This document shows positions 33,627-46,694 of a stretch of DNA of 64,000 nucleotides, one piece after another (position 1 is the stretch's first letter; each line of letters starts with the position of its first letter). Source of the DNA: Dermatemys mawii (Eukaryota > Chordata > Testudines > Dermatemydidae); NCBI GenBank assembly GCA_007922305.1, contig ML677348.1, positions 14,656,616 through 14,720,615 of the forward strand, in the 5' to 3' direction. Under the pieces are notes generated by a model. That model made no database searches and was not told the origin of the DNA. It worked only from the letters and a program-made list of their open reading frames with translations. Position numbers and translations under genes: made by a program.

Positions 33627-34891
33627 TGTTATACTGCACCCCATATTCTTCACAGTGATATTATGATGATATAATTATGACAGTTATGTATTTTATGCAA
33701 GATAAGTCATGTGAGATGTCATTGGAAAGGTTATGATTTGCTGAATATGATTATCCTATTTGTATGCATGTTTCAGTTTTGTATCCAAAGTTATCAATAT
33801 TGGCTATGTATCTATTTCACATGTAGCTATTCCTGGGCAATGTCCACTAGGCAAAAGGCTCTCAGTCTAGATGGCTGTCTGAGAAGTGCTCATTCAGGTT
33901 AATGAGCCGTAAGAGAGAACAATAGGCCTTAGGAGAAGCTTATCTCCTACCTGGGGAGCGTTCCTAAGGATGCTACAAACAGCCTCAAATAATGGCTTCT
34001 GTGGCACTACAGGGACATGTGACCAGTTCACCTGGTGCTGGACTCCATCTTGGGATATCAGTATTTTTCCATTGACTGGCATGGGAACCAAGGTTTGAAA
34101 CAGAGGGTTCCTGCCCTATGCAAAAGCTATATAAGGCAGGGGAGGGACATCGGGGTTCTTCACTGACTCTCCACCTGAAGAAACTTGTAGAAACACCTGC
34201 GGAACAAGGACCGAACTGGGGGAAGTGCTAGACCCAGGCTAAAGGGATTTTTAGCCTGTGAATGAAACACTTGGGGATTCTAAGCTGTAAAGAAGTGCAC
34301 CTTGCCCCTTAAGAATCTGCAGTCTGCTTGTATCATCACTTAGGGTGAGGATCTGCTATTCATATCCAATCTCTTTAGCATATTAAGTTTAGTTTGCTTT
34401 TTTATTTGCCAGGTAATCTGCTTTGATCTATTTGCTACATCTTATAATCACTTAAAATCTTTCTTTTGTAGTTAATGAACTTGTTTTTGCTTTGTCTAAA
34501 CCTAGTGTGTGCGATCATAACTCAGGGCAGAAAGCTGTTGTGTATTCCTCTCCACATAGAGGGAGGGGGCGAATTTCATGAGCTTACACTGTACAGTTCC
34601 TTGTTCAGCGCAAGACGGTATAATCTTGGGTTTACACTCCAAAGGGGTGTGTGTGTCTGAGTAGTTGGGAATTTCCCAGCCTTCCCCTGCAGAGCCTGGT
34701 CACAGTGTCCGCATGTAACTGAAGCTGGGTGTGTCCTTACCAGTATGTGTGGTAGTGAAAGTGCAGGCTAGAGCCTAGCAAGGGTTTGGCAGCTTATCAC
34801 AGCAGTATAGTAAAAAGGGGGCCCAGGCTGGTGGGTCTGGAGGGCTCAGTGGTACCCCAGTTGCAGGTGGCACCCGGGAGAACCCGTCACA
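33627..34891 (+). mobile_element. LTR element (solo LTR candidate)
   Basis: The block runs from TGTTATACTGC to CCCGTCACA and contains words of a turtle LTR family as I remember it: AAGCTATATAAGGCAGGG (TATA region, about 34124), GAACTGGGGGAAGTGCTAGA, TAATCACTTAAAATCTTTC and ACATAGAGGGAGGGGGCGAA. TG...CA ends fit an LTR of about 1.27 kb. No exact target duplication was found and no coding interior is attached. Confidence 0.7.
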
Positions 34892-35994
34892 GTGCTAATT
34901 ATGACTCTGTATAATAAAATAAATCAGTGTTTGAAAAAAAGGCTTTTATCGATTGCAATAACTATTTGAAATCTAAAGCTGCAGTCACTGTGAATGTTAA
35001 ACATGTAGATTGCTATAACTGAATAATTAGTAGAAATGCAACACTTTCCTACCCCATAGCCAAAATGAGTAGCTTCAACTCAAAAGTAAAATCTTAAAAA
35101 TTAAGGGATTGGCAGGTGAGAAAAGAGAGAGAATAGCTAAGGGAACCTATTGCTGAAGGTAACGTGTAGACAGTACTCCCCATGCTACACGATGGAGCAT
35201 GGTAATCCCATAATTAGTAACAGCAGGTGCTAAAGTGCTTAAAGTAAATCACTTCTGCATTTTAGTGAGTTATTTCTGTCAGCGTTATCCACCACAACAG
35301 ATCTGACAGGATTGATGGCAGCCAATGACCTTGTTTCACAGCAATTTTTGGACTCTGGTTTGCCAAATCCCATAGAAGTTAGACATTTAGTGTCAGAGAA
35401 AGCGGTAGTGCATTTTACACATCTCCAAATGCAGATGTTAAGGGGAGGGACGGTTGTAGAAAACACTAACTCTTCCTACATATACAATTTTGTTAGTGTG
35501 GCAACAGGTTTAGAAGTTCCAAACAAGATCCCAGTCAAATTATTTGAAAGGTTATGAACACCAGGATACAGAGGAATGCATTGGGTATGAGAGTCGTAAC
35601 TGAAGAAGTAGGATTAAAAACAAACCATCATCACCAAACCAGACACTAACATTTAGGCTGTAAGAATAAACTTCCTGCAAGACCCTGCAAAACTAATCCA
35701 CGGTATAACCAAGGATGCCACATTGTGTGGAACATTTAAAAACAAAAGCAGATTGGACACAGCTCTAGAAATATATACTATAGGGATGAGCTTGTACTGG
35801 ATGACCTAATACGTGTTTAGAATTTACTTCTGCTTAGATTTCCAATCCTAGTTTGTCGCTGTTCCAATTTAGCCTTCCAGTTTCTGTATTGTTTTCTCCC
35901 ATCTGAAACTTATTAGTTTCTATCTATGTAACAGAGCATAAGCTTTTCAGTATGGGGACCTCATCTTTCCAAGCACCATATACGTCATGGGAGA

Positions 35995-36205
35995 CAGGGC
36001 AGGGCTTGCTGGATCTCCACATGCTGAGAGATTTGGTATCCCTTAACTGAGGGCCGGATGGGGCTCGCTGACTCGCCTCCTTGTACTAAGGGTGGGCCAG
36101 GGCTTGCTCCAGCTCCATGCATGAAGGGACCCAGTTTTCCTGCACTGAAGCCAGGATGGGGCTTGCTGAATCTCCCCACACTGAGGGCTTCCCTGCTGGC
36201 GGGGG
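35995..36205 (+). repeat. Degenerate short tandem repeat, GC-rich
   Basis: GGGCTTGCTGGATCTCC, GGGGCTCGCTGACTCGCC, AGGGCTTGCTCCAGCTCC and GGGGCTTGCTGAATCTCC recur every 50-75 bp, each followed by a variable CTGAGGG-like spacer. It looks like a decayed minisatellite and explains the short frames on both strands here. Confidence 0.55.
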
Positions 36206-36948
36206 GCCTGGAAGAAATAACTTGGGGTGTGCATGCTTCTTGAGCAGCCCCTGTCTGGACGCAGACTATGAGACAGAGCAGAGGAGCCTGCTTCCAGGCT
36301 GCTCTAGTGCTCCATGCAGGAGACTCAGCTCAGCTCTTTGTCCCATTGGGAGAGGGGGCTGAGCAGTCTCTTAGCGCCTTCCACCCTTGGGCAACTTGAC
36401 TCTCTGGTCTGGTCTGTGCTGGAGATTTTAGCCACCAGTGCAAAGCCCTAGTGGACCAAGGAAACACATTCCATTTGTTCCAGTGTAGTTTACCAGCTAG
36501 AGATCTGCAAATCACTCCTATGGAATTATGCTAATGGAACCAAGGGATCATACTGTCTGACTCCCCTCCCGCACCCATGCGAGCTTTTAAGAAAAGGAAC
36601 ATAAGCGCAGAATTCATGTCCCCTGCAGATTCCCCCACACACACCCCAGCAGAACAATAGTCTGCCAGGGAGGCACCGCAATTACACTTTTTGCCCACCA
36701 TGGCCTGCTACAGCACCAGAGGAGGGCAGCTGACTCACTGCTGGCACAGGCAGCTGCAGAGAAAGGGCCTTTTGGCCCTGGTTCCCCAATTTCTACAAAG
36801 GTTCTGCTGCCATTGGCTAGTGAGTTGATCAATGATGGCTGAAACTAGGTGAGTCCCAAGTGAAGAGCAGGCCTCAGGCTTGAGTGTCCGCTTTCAGAGT
36901 TGACACAGAACAGAGACCGTCCCAGATGACACAGGCCGCACACTGAGG

Positions 36949-37245
36949 TCTTGTCTATACCAAGATCTTTCTGAAAATCTTCGACCACTATCACAACATC
37001 AGTGCTAGCAGAGACTAACCACCAGCATTTTTACCACCTTATTATCCAGGCCCATTCTGAGCATGTTTACACAGCACTGGTGAAGATACCAGTCAACTCG
37101 GGCATTCCTATGGTTTCTTGCTATAGCAGAGCTGCATTGATGATATTGCAACATGAGGAGACTTCCAGAAAACTTCAGTGTACACACAGCCTTAGCTCTC
37201 TGGTGGTGGCAATGTTGGTAGACATTATAGTGTAGGCCAGGCATA
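36949..37245. mobile_element. Possible old DNA MITE
   Basis: Begins GAGGTCTTGTCTATACC and ends TATAGTGTAGGCCAGGC, resembling the ends of the Harbinger-like MITEs at 10887 and 62592. The ends are diverged and no clear duplication is visible. Confidence 0.35.
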
Positions 37246-37837
37246 AAATAAATAAATATTACTGCCTTGTCATCACTGTTGTCATGCCTACATGGCACCT
37301 TCCACTATTGCTGCTGCCAATGGAGCTGCATCAAGATGTATAATTCATCTCATTTTTCCTAATGTAGATAGGACCTTGGAGAAATCGGGGAAGCAGGAGG
37401 GGAACGACACATGCATTTCTTTACTGATTTGTGCAGTGAACCCATCTTCAAAGTAAGTCCACAAACAAGTAAATATCTTGTCTGTTGCTAAGAATAGCCT
37501 CTGTGTGCATATAGTTATAACTAGGCTCTCTGGATTCTGCATTCTGTGGCAGTGTTAACTGATTATATAAGAATCACTTCCACAGTCCGCTAGCTAACCC
37601 TTTTCATGCACCATGATCATATTTTTAATGTTATAAAAGTATTGCCAAGAAAGCATTAAAAATGAGTCAGGCCCCATAAAATCATAAATTGAAAATTAAT
37701 AAACATGGTTTATTTGCCTTCTGGTGTTCAAGTCTTTTGGTCATGTTGCAAAGCTTTTCTTTCCAACCCATAACTGTGAAGCTATTTTAACAGCTTTGAT
37801 TCTCACAATCACGACTCCAATTTTCATCACTGCTATA

Positions 37838-38290
37838 TAGAAAAACTGTAGAGAAACTGGAAAGGATCCAGAGGAGAGTGGCAAAAATGATGACAGTGAT
37901 GGAATGCACACCATACGAGCAAAGATTGAAGGAACTGGGTATGTTTAATTTGGAAAACAGGCAATTAAGGGGGGACATGACAGGGTCTTCAAATACTTGA
38001 AAGGCTGCCATAACAAAGATGGAGAAAAATTCTCTCTAGCCCCAGAAGGCAGGACAAGAGGCAATTGATTTAACCTAATTAAATCTCAGAAAAAACTTCC
38101 AAACTGTAAAAACAGGACAATGGAACAGTCTGCCTAGGGAGGTTGTGGAATTTCCATCACTAGAGGCTTTCAAAAGGAGGCTGGATAACCATCTGTCTTA
38201 GATTATTTAGGCACAACAAATCATGCATCTTGGCAGAGGGCTAGACTAGATGATCTTTGCAGTCCCTTCTAACCCTATTGATTCCAAGAG
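37838..38290 (+). mobile_element. CR1/L2-type LINE 3' fragment
   Basis: Follows the C-terminal coding part and 3' UTR of a CR1-type LINE: GAAAGGATCCAGAGGAGAGTG, GGGGGGACATGACAGGGTCTT, CAGTCTGCCTAGGGAGGTTG, AGGCTGGATAACCATCTG and the tail GACTAGATGATCTTTGCAGTCC. Frames are broken. Confidence 0.88.
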
Positions 38291-38894
38291 CTGCAGCTTT
38301 AAGAAAAACCCCAGATTAAAAACCTGGGGCGGGTGTTACCAAAAAACCCCTTTGTCTATCCACTCCTGGAATCTGAAGTGACAGGGACAGCTTCATAAAG
38401 CTAAAAAGAGGAAGGCTGGGGGACTGAGACTGTGTTCAGTACACCGGTGCTAATCAGAGTAATTCCACTGAAGCCAGTGGAATTACTTCTATGTAATACT
38501 GGGCTAAGGGAGTCAGGAAATCTAATTGCTTGGTAGTACCTGGGTTATCTTCTGTTAGTGGATTAGAATAATCACATTTGGGGACCCAATTCCACTGTGC
38601 AGTGCAGACAAAACTTTAACTATGTTCAAGCCTTGGACTCTGATCCTGACTTTCTCTGTACCCTCAGCTCAACTCACTCCCTCATCATAGCATCAGATTC
38701 AGCATCCAGTGGCTTCTTCTGCATCTTTAGAGTATCCAAAGCTTTAGTTAAGTTCTAAACTCAGATTCTACGGTGCTGGACTCTGCCTTCGGTTTGTTAC
38801 ATCACCAAATATAACCACATAATTGGGTCAGAGCACAACAGTATTATAAACCAGACTGTATTTATGTTTTATCCTTAGTGTAAACGGGCCCTGA

Positions 38895-39020
38895 ATCACT
38901 GCTTCAGTTTTCCATTTGTAAAATGGGGATAATAGAGAAGTATGGGGTATATTGCAAGAATTAATTAATGTTTAAATGCCTTGAAATCCTCGTATGAAAG
39001 ATGCTATACAAGTACAAATA
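38895..39020 (+). mobile_element. MIR-type SINE fragment
   Basis: CTTCAGTTTTCCATTTGTAAAATGGGGATAAT matches the MIR core, followed by AATTAATGTTTAAATGCCTTGAAATCC and GAAAGATGCTATACAAG of the tail. Confidence 0.82.
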
Positions 39021-39492
39021 CTACTCAATGCAAATGTGAGCAAAACCATTTTAATCCAGAGAAAAATATTAGAAAGGAAAGCCACACAGAAGAGTTGGAC
39101 AGTATGGGAAGAATAAATCATACAAAATAAACCAGGAAAATTTAAAAAAACAAAATAACTTCCCTCCTCCCTGTGGCCAACAAACAAAACTCCATAGCAC
39201 AGGAAAGCTGTTACAAAAAACATAACAGTATAAGAGTTAAATGAAATAAAAAGAAAAAACCCAACACACTTGCAGCCAGAAATAAAAGGCACCCTCTTTT
39301 AACACAGAAACAATATTTTCTTTTTTAGTCCCTCAAATTGCTCTTAGGTCTGAAAGGGCTGGGAGGAGAAATGGAAAATCAAAAATTCTGCTGAGAGTAA
39401 AGTGTGTGTTTATATGTATCAGTTTCTCAAACCACCGTTTATAGATAAAGAATGAACCTGCCAAACCCACAATGTTTTAAGTCTGCTTAATC

Positions 39493-39835
39493 ATAGAATC
39501 ATAAGACTGTAGGACTGGAAAGGACCTCAAGAGGTCATGTAGTCCACTCCCCTGCATTCATGGCAGGGCTAAGTATTATCTAGATCATTTCTGGCAGGTG
39601 TTTAACTTCCTCTTAAAAATCCCCAAAGATGGAGATTCCACAACCTCAACAGGCAATTTATTCCAATGCTTAACCACCCTGATAGCTAGGAAGTTTTTCT
39701 TAATGTCCAACCTAAACTGCCCTTGCTGCAATTTAAGCCCATTGCTTTCTGTCCTGTCTTCAGAGGTTAAAGAGAACAATTTTTCTCCCTCCTCCTTGTA
39801 ACACCCTTTTATACTTGAAAACTGCTATCTTAGAT
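39493..39835 (-). mobile_element. CR1 LINE, C-terminal coding and 3' end
   Basis: Minus-strand reading ends the CR1 ORF2 with FRLDIKKNFLAIRVVKHWNK then LPVEVVESPSLGIFKRKL, followed by the 3' UTR that on the plus strand reads GGACTGGAAAGGACCTCAAG and AGGTCATGTAGTCCACTCCC. It is the best preserved CR1 fragment of the window, 5'-truncated. Confidence 0.92.
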
Positions 39836-41879
39836 TTAAAATGTTAGATTTTGTTTCTGTTTTAACCTCTGCCTCTCCTGGCTGGTTGACACAGTGTTTT
39901 GCTCTGCTACTCCTCCACATCATCAGAACAGGCAGAAAACTAAATAAATGACTGACCTTTAAAACCTCAAATATCTGTCCTCAGTGAGGACCAGTCACAT
40001 GGTACATATGAAAAAAATCTGTGCTATGATGAGTCATCACTAACAGCTGTTCCGCCTGTATCAGTGTACAAGGTTCCTTCAAGCCTATTAAAATGATCAC
40101 AATTGCCTATGCTGACAACCGCCTGATACAGACGAAAAAGTATTCCTGTCTGTTGAATGTATCCAAGAATGGGATCACCTTCACTATAGCAGATGTTCTT
40201 TACCTTTTATGCTAATGGGAGCTTTATGTTACTCACCTTCCCCCCAATCTCTCACCAGTGACAAATGCCAGAACAATCAGAATCTGAAAACTTTTCCATA
40301 TGGAAAAACTGGAACAGAATGATGCTAACTTAATCATCGGTGCGAGGCTTTCAACTGTTGTTGGGGACTAAAAGGTTCAGACAGACCAGACTGCTTGTTA
40401 AAGAACCATACCAGCTGTATCATGGAAACAGTATAAATAACTTATAAATCTCAGTCTAGATGAGGAAATGGTGTTTCCATAATGAATATGCTGTATATCA
40501 TTACAGTTCTTGTTTTCTTGCATTTCAGCAATGACATCATGTTCTTTTGGTATGAGTTTAATTGCAGCTTCACTTTAATGCTGCCAGTGATAAGAAACTA
40601 TGCTATTAGCACTGCTCTTAAAGAGACAAAAAGCTTTAATGAATACTGTGAAGAGCTCCAGAAGCTCTTAAAATAAAAAGTCCATCAATCAGATTTATTC
40701 TGAAGAGTGCTTTTTAAATCTAACCTAGAAGGTTGACTTTTAAATACCAAAACATTCTTTTCACTGGTCTGCAGTTTTTTTTTTTAAAAAAAAGCCTGCC
40801 AAAGTTCAATTACTGAAATACTGTTGGCAAAGAAACTGCAACAACAATTGCATGCTTAAGAAGGAAGATATAATTCAAAATACTTCAAATAATCCCTCAG
40901 TGGTGATTTACAGGGCAGTGATTTAAAAGGATGGTAGTACTTAGGCCCCAAATCTGCAGTGATACATGGGAGCATTTCGGCTAAAGCACACTGGAAGTCT
41001 TTGCAGGATCCGGCCCTTAGATCGAAACCTCAGTTTGTAAGTTTAGATTTCATATATTAAAATACATACACCAGCAAGCCAGAAATATACATAGGATTTT
41101 AAGACAGAACCCTTCATTCACAATAGGTACACTCTAAAGAATCTTTACATAACAATATTTGCTTGAGCACATTCGCAAAACATTACAGCTTTGGTTTACA
41201 CAGCAAGAGCCCTACCCAGCTGAAAACACCAGTGGAATTCCAAGCCATGCAAACAACTGGAGGCTGTGGACAATGGCTCTGCAGAAGCCATCCCCTTTAG
41301 CATGGTCATTTACAGGCCAGGCCTAAAACTGATCTGTCTTCTCTGCCAAAGCCAGGGAGTTCATGGAACATAGCTCAGCTCTAAGGGTAGAGGAACTGAG
41401 CTGCCTAGCCATAGGAGGAAGAGACAGACTCCAAGCTTGGCCTCTAGCAGGCATAGCCTTTTTTAAAGAGGATACCGAAGAGTTAAGAAACTAGGGGTAC
41501 AACAAAGGGGAGACTGGGTCCCTCTCTTTGACCAGAGACAGGTGGCATAACAAGGGAGCCCTTTCCCTGCTGATGTGACAAAGGAGTGGGCAGGCCAGAT
41601 TTGAGTGGTTTTGCAACCCCATGTGCCAGGTCACCTAATCAGTCAAGTTTGCCCAGCTGCCTCTCCGTCATGACAGCAGGGAAGAGACTCCACTGTTACG
41701 CCACTGAGCTCTGCCTCCCCAGTGCCATAGGTGCTCTCTGTCCCCAGCCCGCTGCTGGGAACCTGACCAGAACCTGATGAGCTCTCAGCTAGCAAACAAT
41801 CAGCCAATGGGGAGGCAGTATCTCAGACAGGAAATAAGGCATACATTTTTAACACACAATAATTAGCCATTGTAACAAG
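39836..41879. other. No recognisable feature downstream of CCDC169
   Basis: Between the CR1 fragments. The 64-codon frame at 40482-40676 starts with a hydrophobic stretch but has no recognisable family. GC-richer part 41200-41800 is unassigned. Confidence 0.4.
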
Positions 41880-42035
41880 TTATCAAGTTATGGTGGATTT
41901 TCCCTCACCAGCAATTTTTAAATCAAGATTGGATGTTTTGCTGTAGGAATTATTCTGGGAAAGTTCTCTGGTCTGTGGTATACAGGTCAAACTAGATGAT
42001 CACAGTGATCCCTTCTGGCCCTGGAATCTGAAAAT
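41880..42035 (+). mobile_element. LINE 3' end
   Basis: GATGGATTTTCCCTCACC-like start, TTTTTAAATCAAGATTGGATG, then CAAACTAGATGATCACAGTG and ATCCCTTCTGGCCCTGGAATC mark a CR1/L2-type 3' end. Confidence 0.85.
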
Positions 42036-42617
42036 TGTTGTCATCTTCCTAGAAAAAACATCTGTTTTCCCATCCTTGAGTAATCAAGGGAGTTTCCCCA
42101 GTAGCTTGCATGCTAAGTGGCTATTCCTACTGGAGTATTATTCTTTTCTTCTGGTATAGGTAGTGGGATCAGATCACTGGTCAGATCACTCCGCTCTTCT
42201 TTTCCCTTGCTGAGCTCTAAAAACAGACCCTTTAAAAATTTTTCAATGACTCGCTGTGGAGTCAAAATGGGGAAGAACCTGCCTAGCATAGTGCAGTCAC
42301 CCAACTTGGTTCCTATGATTCCTTGATTCAGTTTTCACATCTGGCAATCAGGACGAAAAAGGTCAGAATTCACCAGCATTAAGATGGCATCTAGTAACTG
42401 CTTGATGAGCTATTCCCCAGGATTACAACGGGCTACTTTTCCCTCAGAATAGGGAGCCTCCGAAGCGGCCAGGAGGTACGCAGATCTTCATTAGTAGCTA
42501 TTGTTATTGGAATGTGTCCTAAATCAATGCAATACATATATTTTTTTCAGAAACATTTAGTTAAATATATAGAAACAAGAATAAAAGTGATTGGAAGTTC
42601 TTGTTAAAAATATTAAG

Positions 42618-42720
42618 TCAGTGCTTTAATTTTGGAAGTTGTTTCACTCCTGCAGTCTTTTTAATGGGTCCTTTTTTGGGATCCAGAATCCTTTGATTTT
42701 CTGGAACATTATGTCTTCTT
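42618..42720 (-). CDS. CCDC169: CCDC169 terminal exon with stop codon
   Basis: The last coding exon (103 nt including TGA at 42618-42620) follows a TTTTATTTCAG acceptor. It completes a split arginine and encodes RRHNVPENQRILDPKKGPIK, then KTAGVKQLPKLKH and the stop. The human protein, from memory, ends with RGPVKKITRPNHLPELHP, so the KGPIKKxxxxxxLPxL tail is conserved. Because all four exons join without any frame break and finish at the same point as the human protein, I regard the gene as intact in this part. No canonical AATAAA was seen within the next 100 bp downstream on the minus strand; the 3' UTR end was not located. In mammals SOHLH2 follows directly on the same strand, as it does here. 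Confidence 0.88.
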
Positions 42721-45700
42721 CTGAAATAAAATCAGAAAGGTTACTCATTACATATCACTTACACTATGATGCTCCAGAAACTTGAACTGCTGGAAATTGG
42801 CATGTTTTTTATATTAAAATAACTGATTATTATGATTAATTAATAAGCAGTTTCATTCTGGGTGTGAGGTTAACAGAGCATTTAATTATTCTGTGTACAA
42901 ATCCCTATCCTTATCTCATCATTCCTGAATGACTTTATATTATTTAAATGATGAAATTTAAAAGGAACATAAAGAGAATATTAAACATTTGTATAAACAG
43001 GAAGGCATCAGGCTGGGGAGACATTTTCACCAATTATGTGCTCCTCATCAAGACACGGAAATTACTGTCTGCACCTGTAATTAGAGCTCTCTGCAGGCAG
43101 TATTCTCTAGAGAGCCATGCTCTTACATCCCATGCCCTTACATATGAAACGCTGGTAGTTGACTAACAAGTTTACATTCACTTCCTGGGAATAAACAACA
43201 CTTTATAAAGCTTAGTGGGGGTTATTTACTTTTGGATCTATAAGGTTTAATCTATAGGACTACAGAACAGAATTTTCCAGGGAAGAAAGGTGACTAAGTA
43301 AATCCACAAAGCCATTCTCAGGAGGATGCAGGCAGTATCTCTCTGATCATCCTTGCAGTATCTGAATATTTTATATAGTCTAACATACGAAGTTTCAGTT
43401 TCTCTCTCACCCAGTTGTGAAAGGAGGAAGGGAATATATATCAATTGCATCCACATGTGTGTGTGCACTGATGATTGGAGAAATATTTTGCATATTGTTT
43501 GGTGGTGAAAGTTGCAGTCCTTTCATATGTTCTGGGAATGAGTTGCAGGTTTCTGGGCAAGCTGCCAAGAAAGCACCATTTCCAGTGCTCACTAGTTTCA
43601 CTTCTGAGGTTGCCAAGTTCCATTGTTCTAACTATCATGAGCAGTATATGGGACCTGCTTCCATTTAAAGCTTTGAAGATCAGGGCCAAAGTCTTGAATC
43701 TGACTCAGTAATCAATAAGGAACTGTTGCAGAGCTGAGTAGACAGACAGATCAATCTCTCTCCTCTCCGCAACCTCTAGTTCCCATGTTTTTCTTCTATT
43801 GTGCAAATATCTAAAGCCCCATCTGATCTGACCCAGGAATCATGGTAAGGACCTCTATTTAAACTGACTTCTAATTCAGTTTGGATGGCCAGTGAAGATG
43901 AACTGTGTTAGTTCACTGAATAAAAAATATTTATCATACTTGTAACATGGTTTGGGCTATTCACTACAATCAGCCAAAATGTACCAGCAACCATAATTAA
44001 ACAAAGTTTAGATATAGTTTATTAACCAGGTTTGAAACCCAGTGAAGACAAACCTTCGAAATAACAGTTGAAATCGGACGAGAAGCTGCTGGAGGAAATT
44101 CTGAGGTTATTCTCAAGGCCTGATTTTATTGCCTAGTTTTACTCTGGAATTTAAATGGAATTACTTCTAATTTACATCAGTGTGAGTGAGAGCAGATTCA
44201 GGCGCTCAGTCTTTAAAGTCATTAGAGTAGTATTTATGGAGGAATAATGACAATTGCTCTCTGTTAAATTCTCCATACATCAAGGGAGTTCCTTACCTGT
44301 GTGTGCTACTTCCTGACAATACACATTGTGACATATCACCACTCTTTGGAATAAAGCTGCTAGGTGAGACCAAGATGGTGAACTTACCAGGTTCAAAGTT
44401 CTAAGCAACTGGCCACAGAAGCCAGTGCAGTGCAACCTAGGTGCTTCCTAGTGCCTCTAACTGTCAGTTTCTTTCAAGCAAAAGGTGAAGAAATCCCATC
44501 ATGTGTGTAAAGTAATTTGAAAAGCGCTGACTCAGGTTACAAAACCATCAGCTTTGAGAGGAGGAGATGATGCAGAGTGGTAATCTGTTGCAACATGCAT
44601 CTTTCCAGAACAACAACTACAGGAAAGTATGTTTTGTCTAATATATAAAGAATTACAGACAGCAACTATCATAATACTCCCAAATAAATACTGGTCTAAA
44701 ACCCACAGAACAGTGCTACTATCCAGCCATATTCAATGTCTGGCTGTTGCTGGCTTCCTTAGTCCCTCCATAGAGGGTAAGGGAGAAACATGCTGGTGCT
44801 GCCCTCTCTGGTCACCTTCACAGGAGCTATATAAAAACACAGCCAGAGCCAAGAACAGTATATTAAGTATTTAAGAGCCACACAATACTTGTCTGATCTT
44901 AGGAAACCTTAGTAGCAGACATTAAACCTTACTCTAATAGCGGTAATCTACTGAACTCTCACCATGAGACCAAAGAGTGGGAATCAGTGAATATAGTTAA
45001 CGTTGCAGAAGATATATCTTATTCATGTCCTGAGTGAGAGGTTAAAATAGCAAACAGGTGGGAAAACTATTTTTCATATCAATTAGCTTTTATAATCTAA
45101 TGAGGGGACAGCTGTTCCCAATCTGTACCATGGCTCATTTGCAATGATATACTTAACGACCTGTTAGTGTTTCCGTTTTCAGTAAAGTATCAGCTTCGAT
45201 TTGAAACTTGGCTTATCAGAGCTCAGCTCAGACACACATTTTTATGTTCTAAATTCCCCCAAACAGCTTGGCGCTCTTCACATTTAAACATTTCAGGGAA
45301 ACTCTTTTGCACCTGTATAACTAAAATCTGGCTTTGATTTATTGAGCAATTAGGTCTTAATATGAGGTCATCTAAAATTACTCACCTTCTCATCCACTAG
45401 GCAGCTGTACAATCTCTACTGATTGAGAAGTACCAGGCCGAGCATTTAATTACATTACTGTTAATGGACTGGAGAATGTAAGAGCAGACTTAAAAAAAAG
45501 GCCTATTTCTGACTGATGTTTATATGGAAGGATGTCAAAACCTTTCGTGAGGTTCCACAGAGGCCACTTACATTGTAGAAGTACTGTACTATCATTCTGT
45601 AATAGTCTATGTTAGGTAATAAACTGATTTAAAATCAGTACCAAGAGTGATATTTTTGTCAGTAAGATTATCTGCAGCAATCTTTAGCTTGGAGAGAGGG

Positions 45701-45772
45701 CTATGATAGTCAAGGAAGAATATTTAGATAAATGTATTAAGTAACAAAATGGAGGGAATATGAAAGATTTAC
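42721..45772 (-). other. Last CCDC169 intron
   Basis: About 3.05 kb between the two last coding exons. Apart from a possible L2-like fragment at 43655 nothing was recognised. Confidence 0.7.
43655..43740 (+). mobile_element. L2-like 3' UTR fragment (uncertain)
   Basis: AAAGCTTTGAAGATCAGGGCCAAAGTCTTGAATCTGACTCAG resembles a LINE 3' UTR I know from reptiles. Too short for a firm call. Confidence 0.4.
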
Positions 45773-45849
45773 CTCAGTATCTGGTTTTCCCTCTTGATCT
45801 GCATTGCATCTGTTTTCTGCTTCTCAGCAATTTTAAGTGTAGCTGATGT
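45773..45849 (-). CDS. CCDC169: CCDC169 penultimate exon
   Basis: This 77-nt exon begins right after an AG acceptor (plus ct at 45850-45851) and ends at a GTAAAT donor (plus ac at 45771-45772). It encodes TSATLKIAEKQKTDAMQ followed by IKRENQIL, then two bases of a split arginine codon completed by the last exon. It enters in phase 0 from the exon at 51146-51199 and leaves in phase 2, which fits the last exon exactly. Similarity to the human C-terminal region is weak (pattern K-Q-x-D-x-x-x-x-x-x-EN), so the call rests mainly on phase, position between two clear exons and splice sites. The charged, helical composition fits continuation of a coiled coil. The intron upstream is about 5.3 kb and holds the fold-back PLE at 49.2-50.0 kb, a MITE and a LINE 3' end. 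Confidence 0.8.
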
Positions 45850-45951
45850 CTGCAATGGTCAAATGTTTATAAAGCAAGTTATCTTCCAAGTATATATGTT
45901 GTTAGGAAAGCAAAAATTCTCCTCGCATTGATTTTGAAAAGACGAGCACTG

Positions 45952-46062
45952 TGACCCTGATTCAGCAAAGAATTTAAGCCCATGCTTAAAGTTATGTCCC
46001 ACTGAAATCAATAAGACCTAATCACATGTTTAAGTTCTCAGCTGAATCAGGAACTATATTAC
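45952..46062. repeat. Old palindromic repeat, copy 2
   Basis: CCCTGATTCAGCAAAGAATTTAAGCCCATGCTTAAAG on the left and CATGTTTAAGTTCTCAGCTGAATCAGG on the right are inverted relatives. Same family as at 12746 and 48661. Confidence 0.65.
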
Positions 46063-46343
46063 TTGAATCCATTTATTACTAATTAGGACAGGAATCCCGT
46101 ATTTTCAATCTGCAAGCAATTTTCCCCTATGTATTGTCCTGTATGGGGAAGGTAGAATAATGACCATTTTAGTGATGTTGTTGTGCTGCTGGATTTATGA
46201 AATTATTAAGTGAGAAGAGTGCAGCATTTACATCTTCCCTGATGCCTCTAGAGAGCATTACTACAATACTGTGACATATAAAATCCAAGAAGCAGTTATA
46301 AAACTTTGGTAATAAAAAGCAAAAATGTAGGGTGAACTTAAAC

Positions 46344-46686
46344 CAGGGGTCTCAAAACACGCGGCCCGTGGGGTTATTTCCTGCAGCCCACTAAGCTCTG
46401 TTCCCCCTCCCACAAGCGCACCACATCCCTGCTCCTCTGCTTACCTCCAGGTGCTTCCTGCTGCCAAACAGCTGTTTGGTGGTGCTTAGCGCTTTCCAGC
46501 AGGGAGAGGAGAGGAGCGGGGAGCCGCACACTCAGGAGAGAAAGTGGAGAAGAGATGGGGCAGGAGCAGGGATTTGGGGAAGGGGTTGAAATGGAGGGCG
46601 GGGAAGTGATGGGAAGTGATGTGGCCCTCAGGCCAATGTACTAGTCCTCATACTGCCCTCCGGGTGATTCGAATTTGAGATCCCTG
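46344..46686. mobile_element. hAT-type MITE with perfect 8-bp TSD
   Basis: Ends CAGGGGTCTCAAA and TTTGAGATCCCTG, flanked by ACTTAAAC on both sides (46336-46343 and 46687-46694). The 343-bp interior is GC-rich and non-coding. It lies in the CCDC169 intron between the exons at 51146 and 45773.. or just past the latter, on the 5' side of the penultimate exon. Confidence 0.92.
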
Positions 46687-46694
46687 ACTTAAAC

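Noticed and set aside
43247..43711. Overlapping frames on both strands
   Set aside because: All under 85 codons, mutually overlapping and without a domain; they lie in the last CCDC169 intron.
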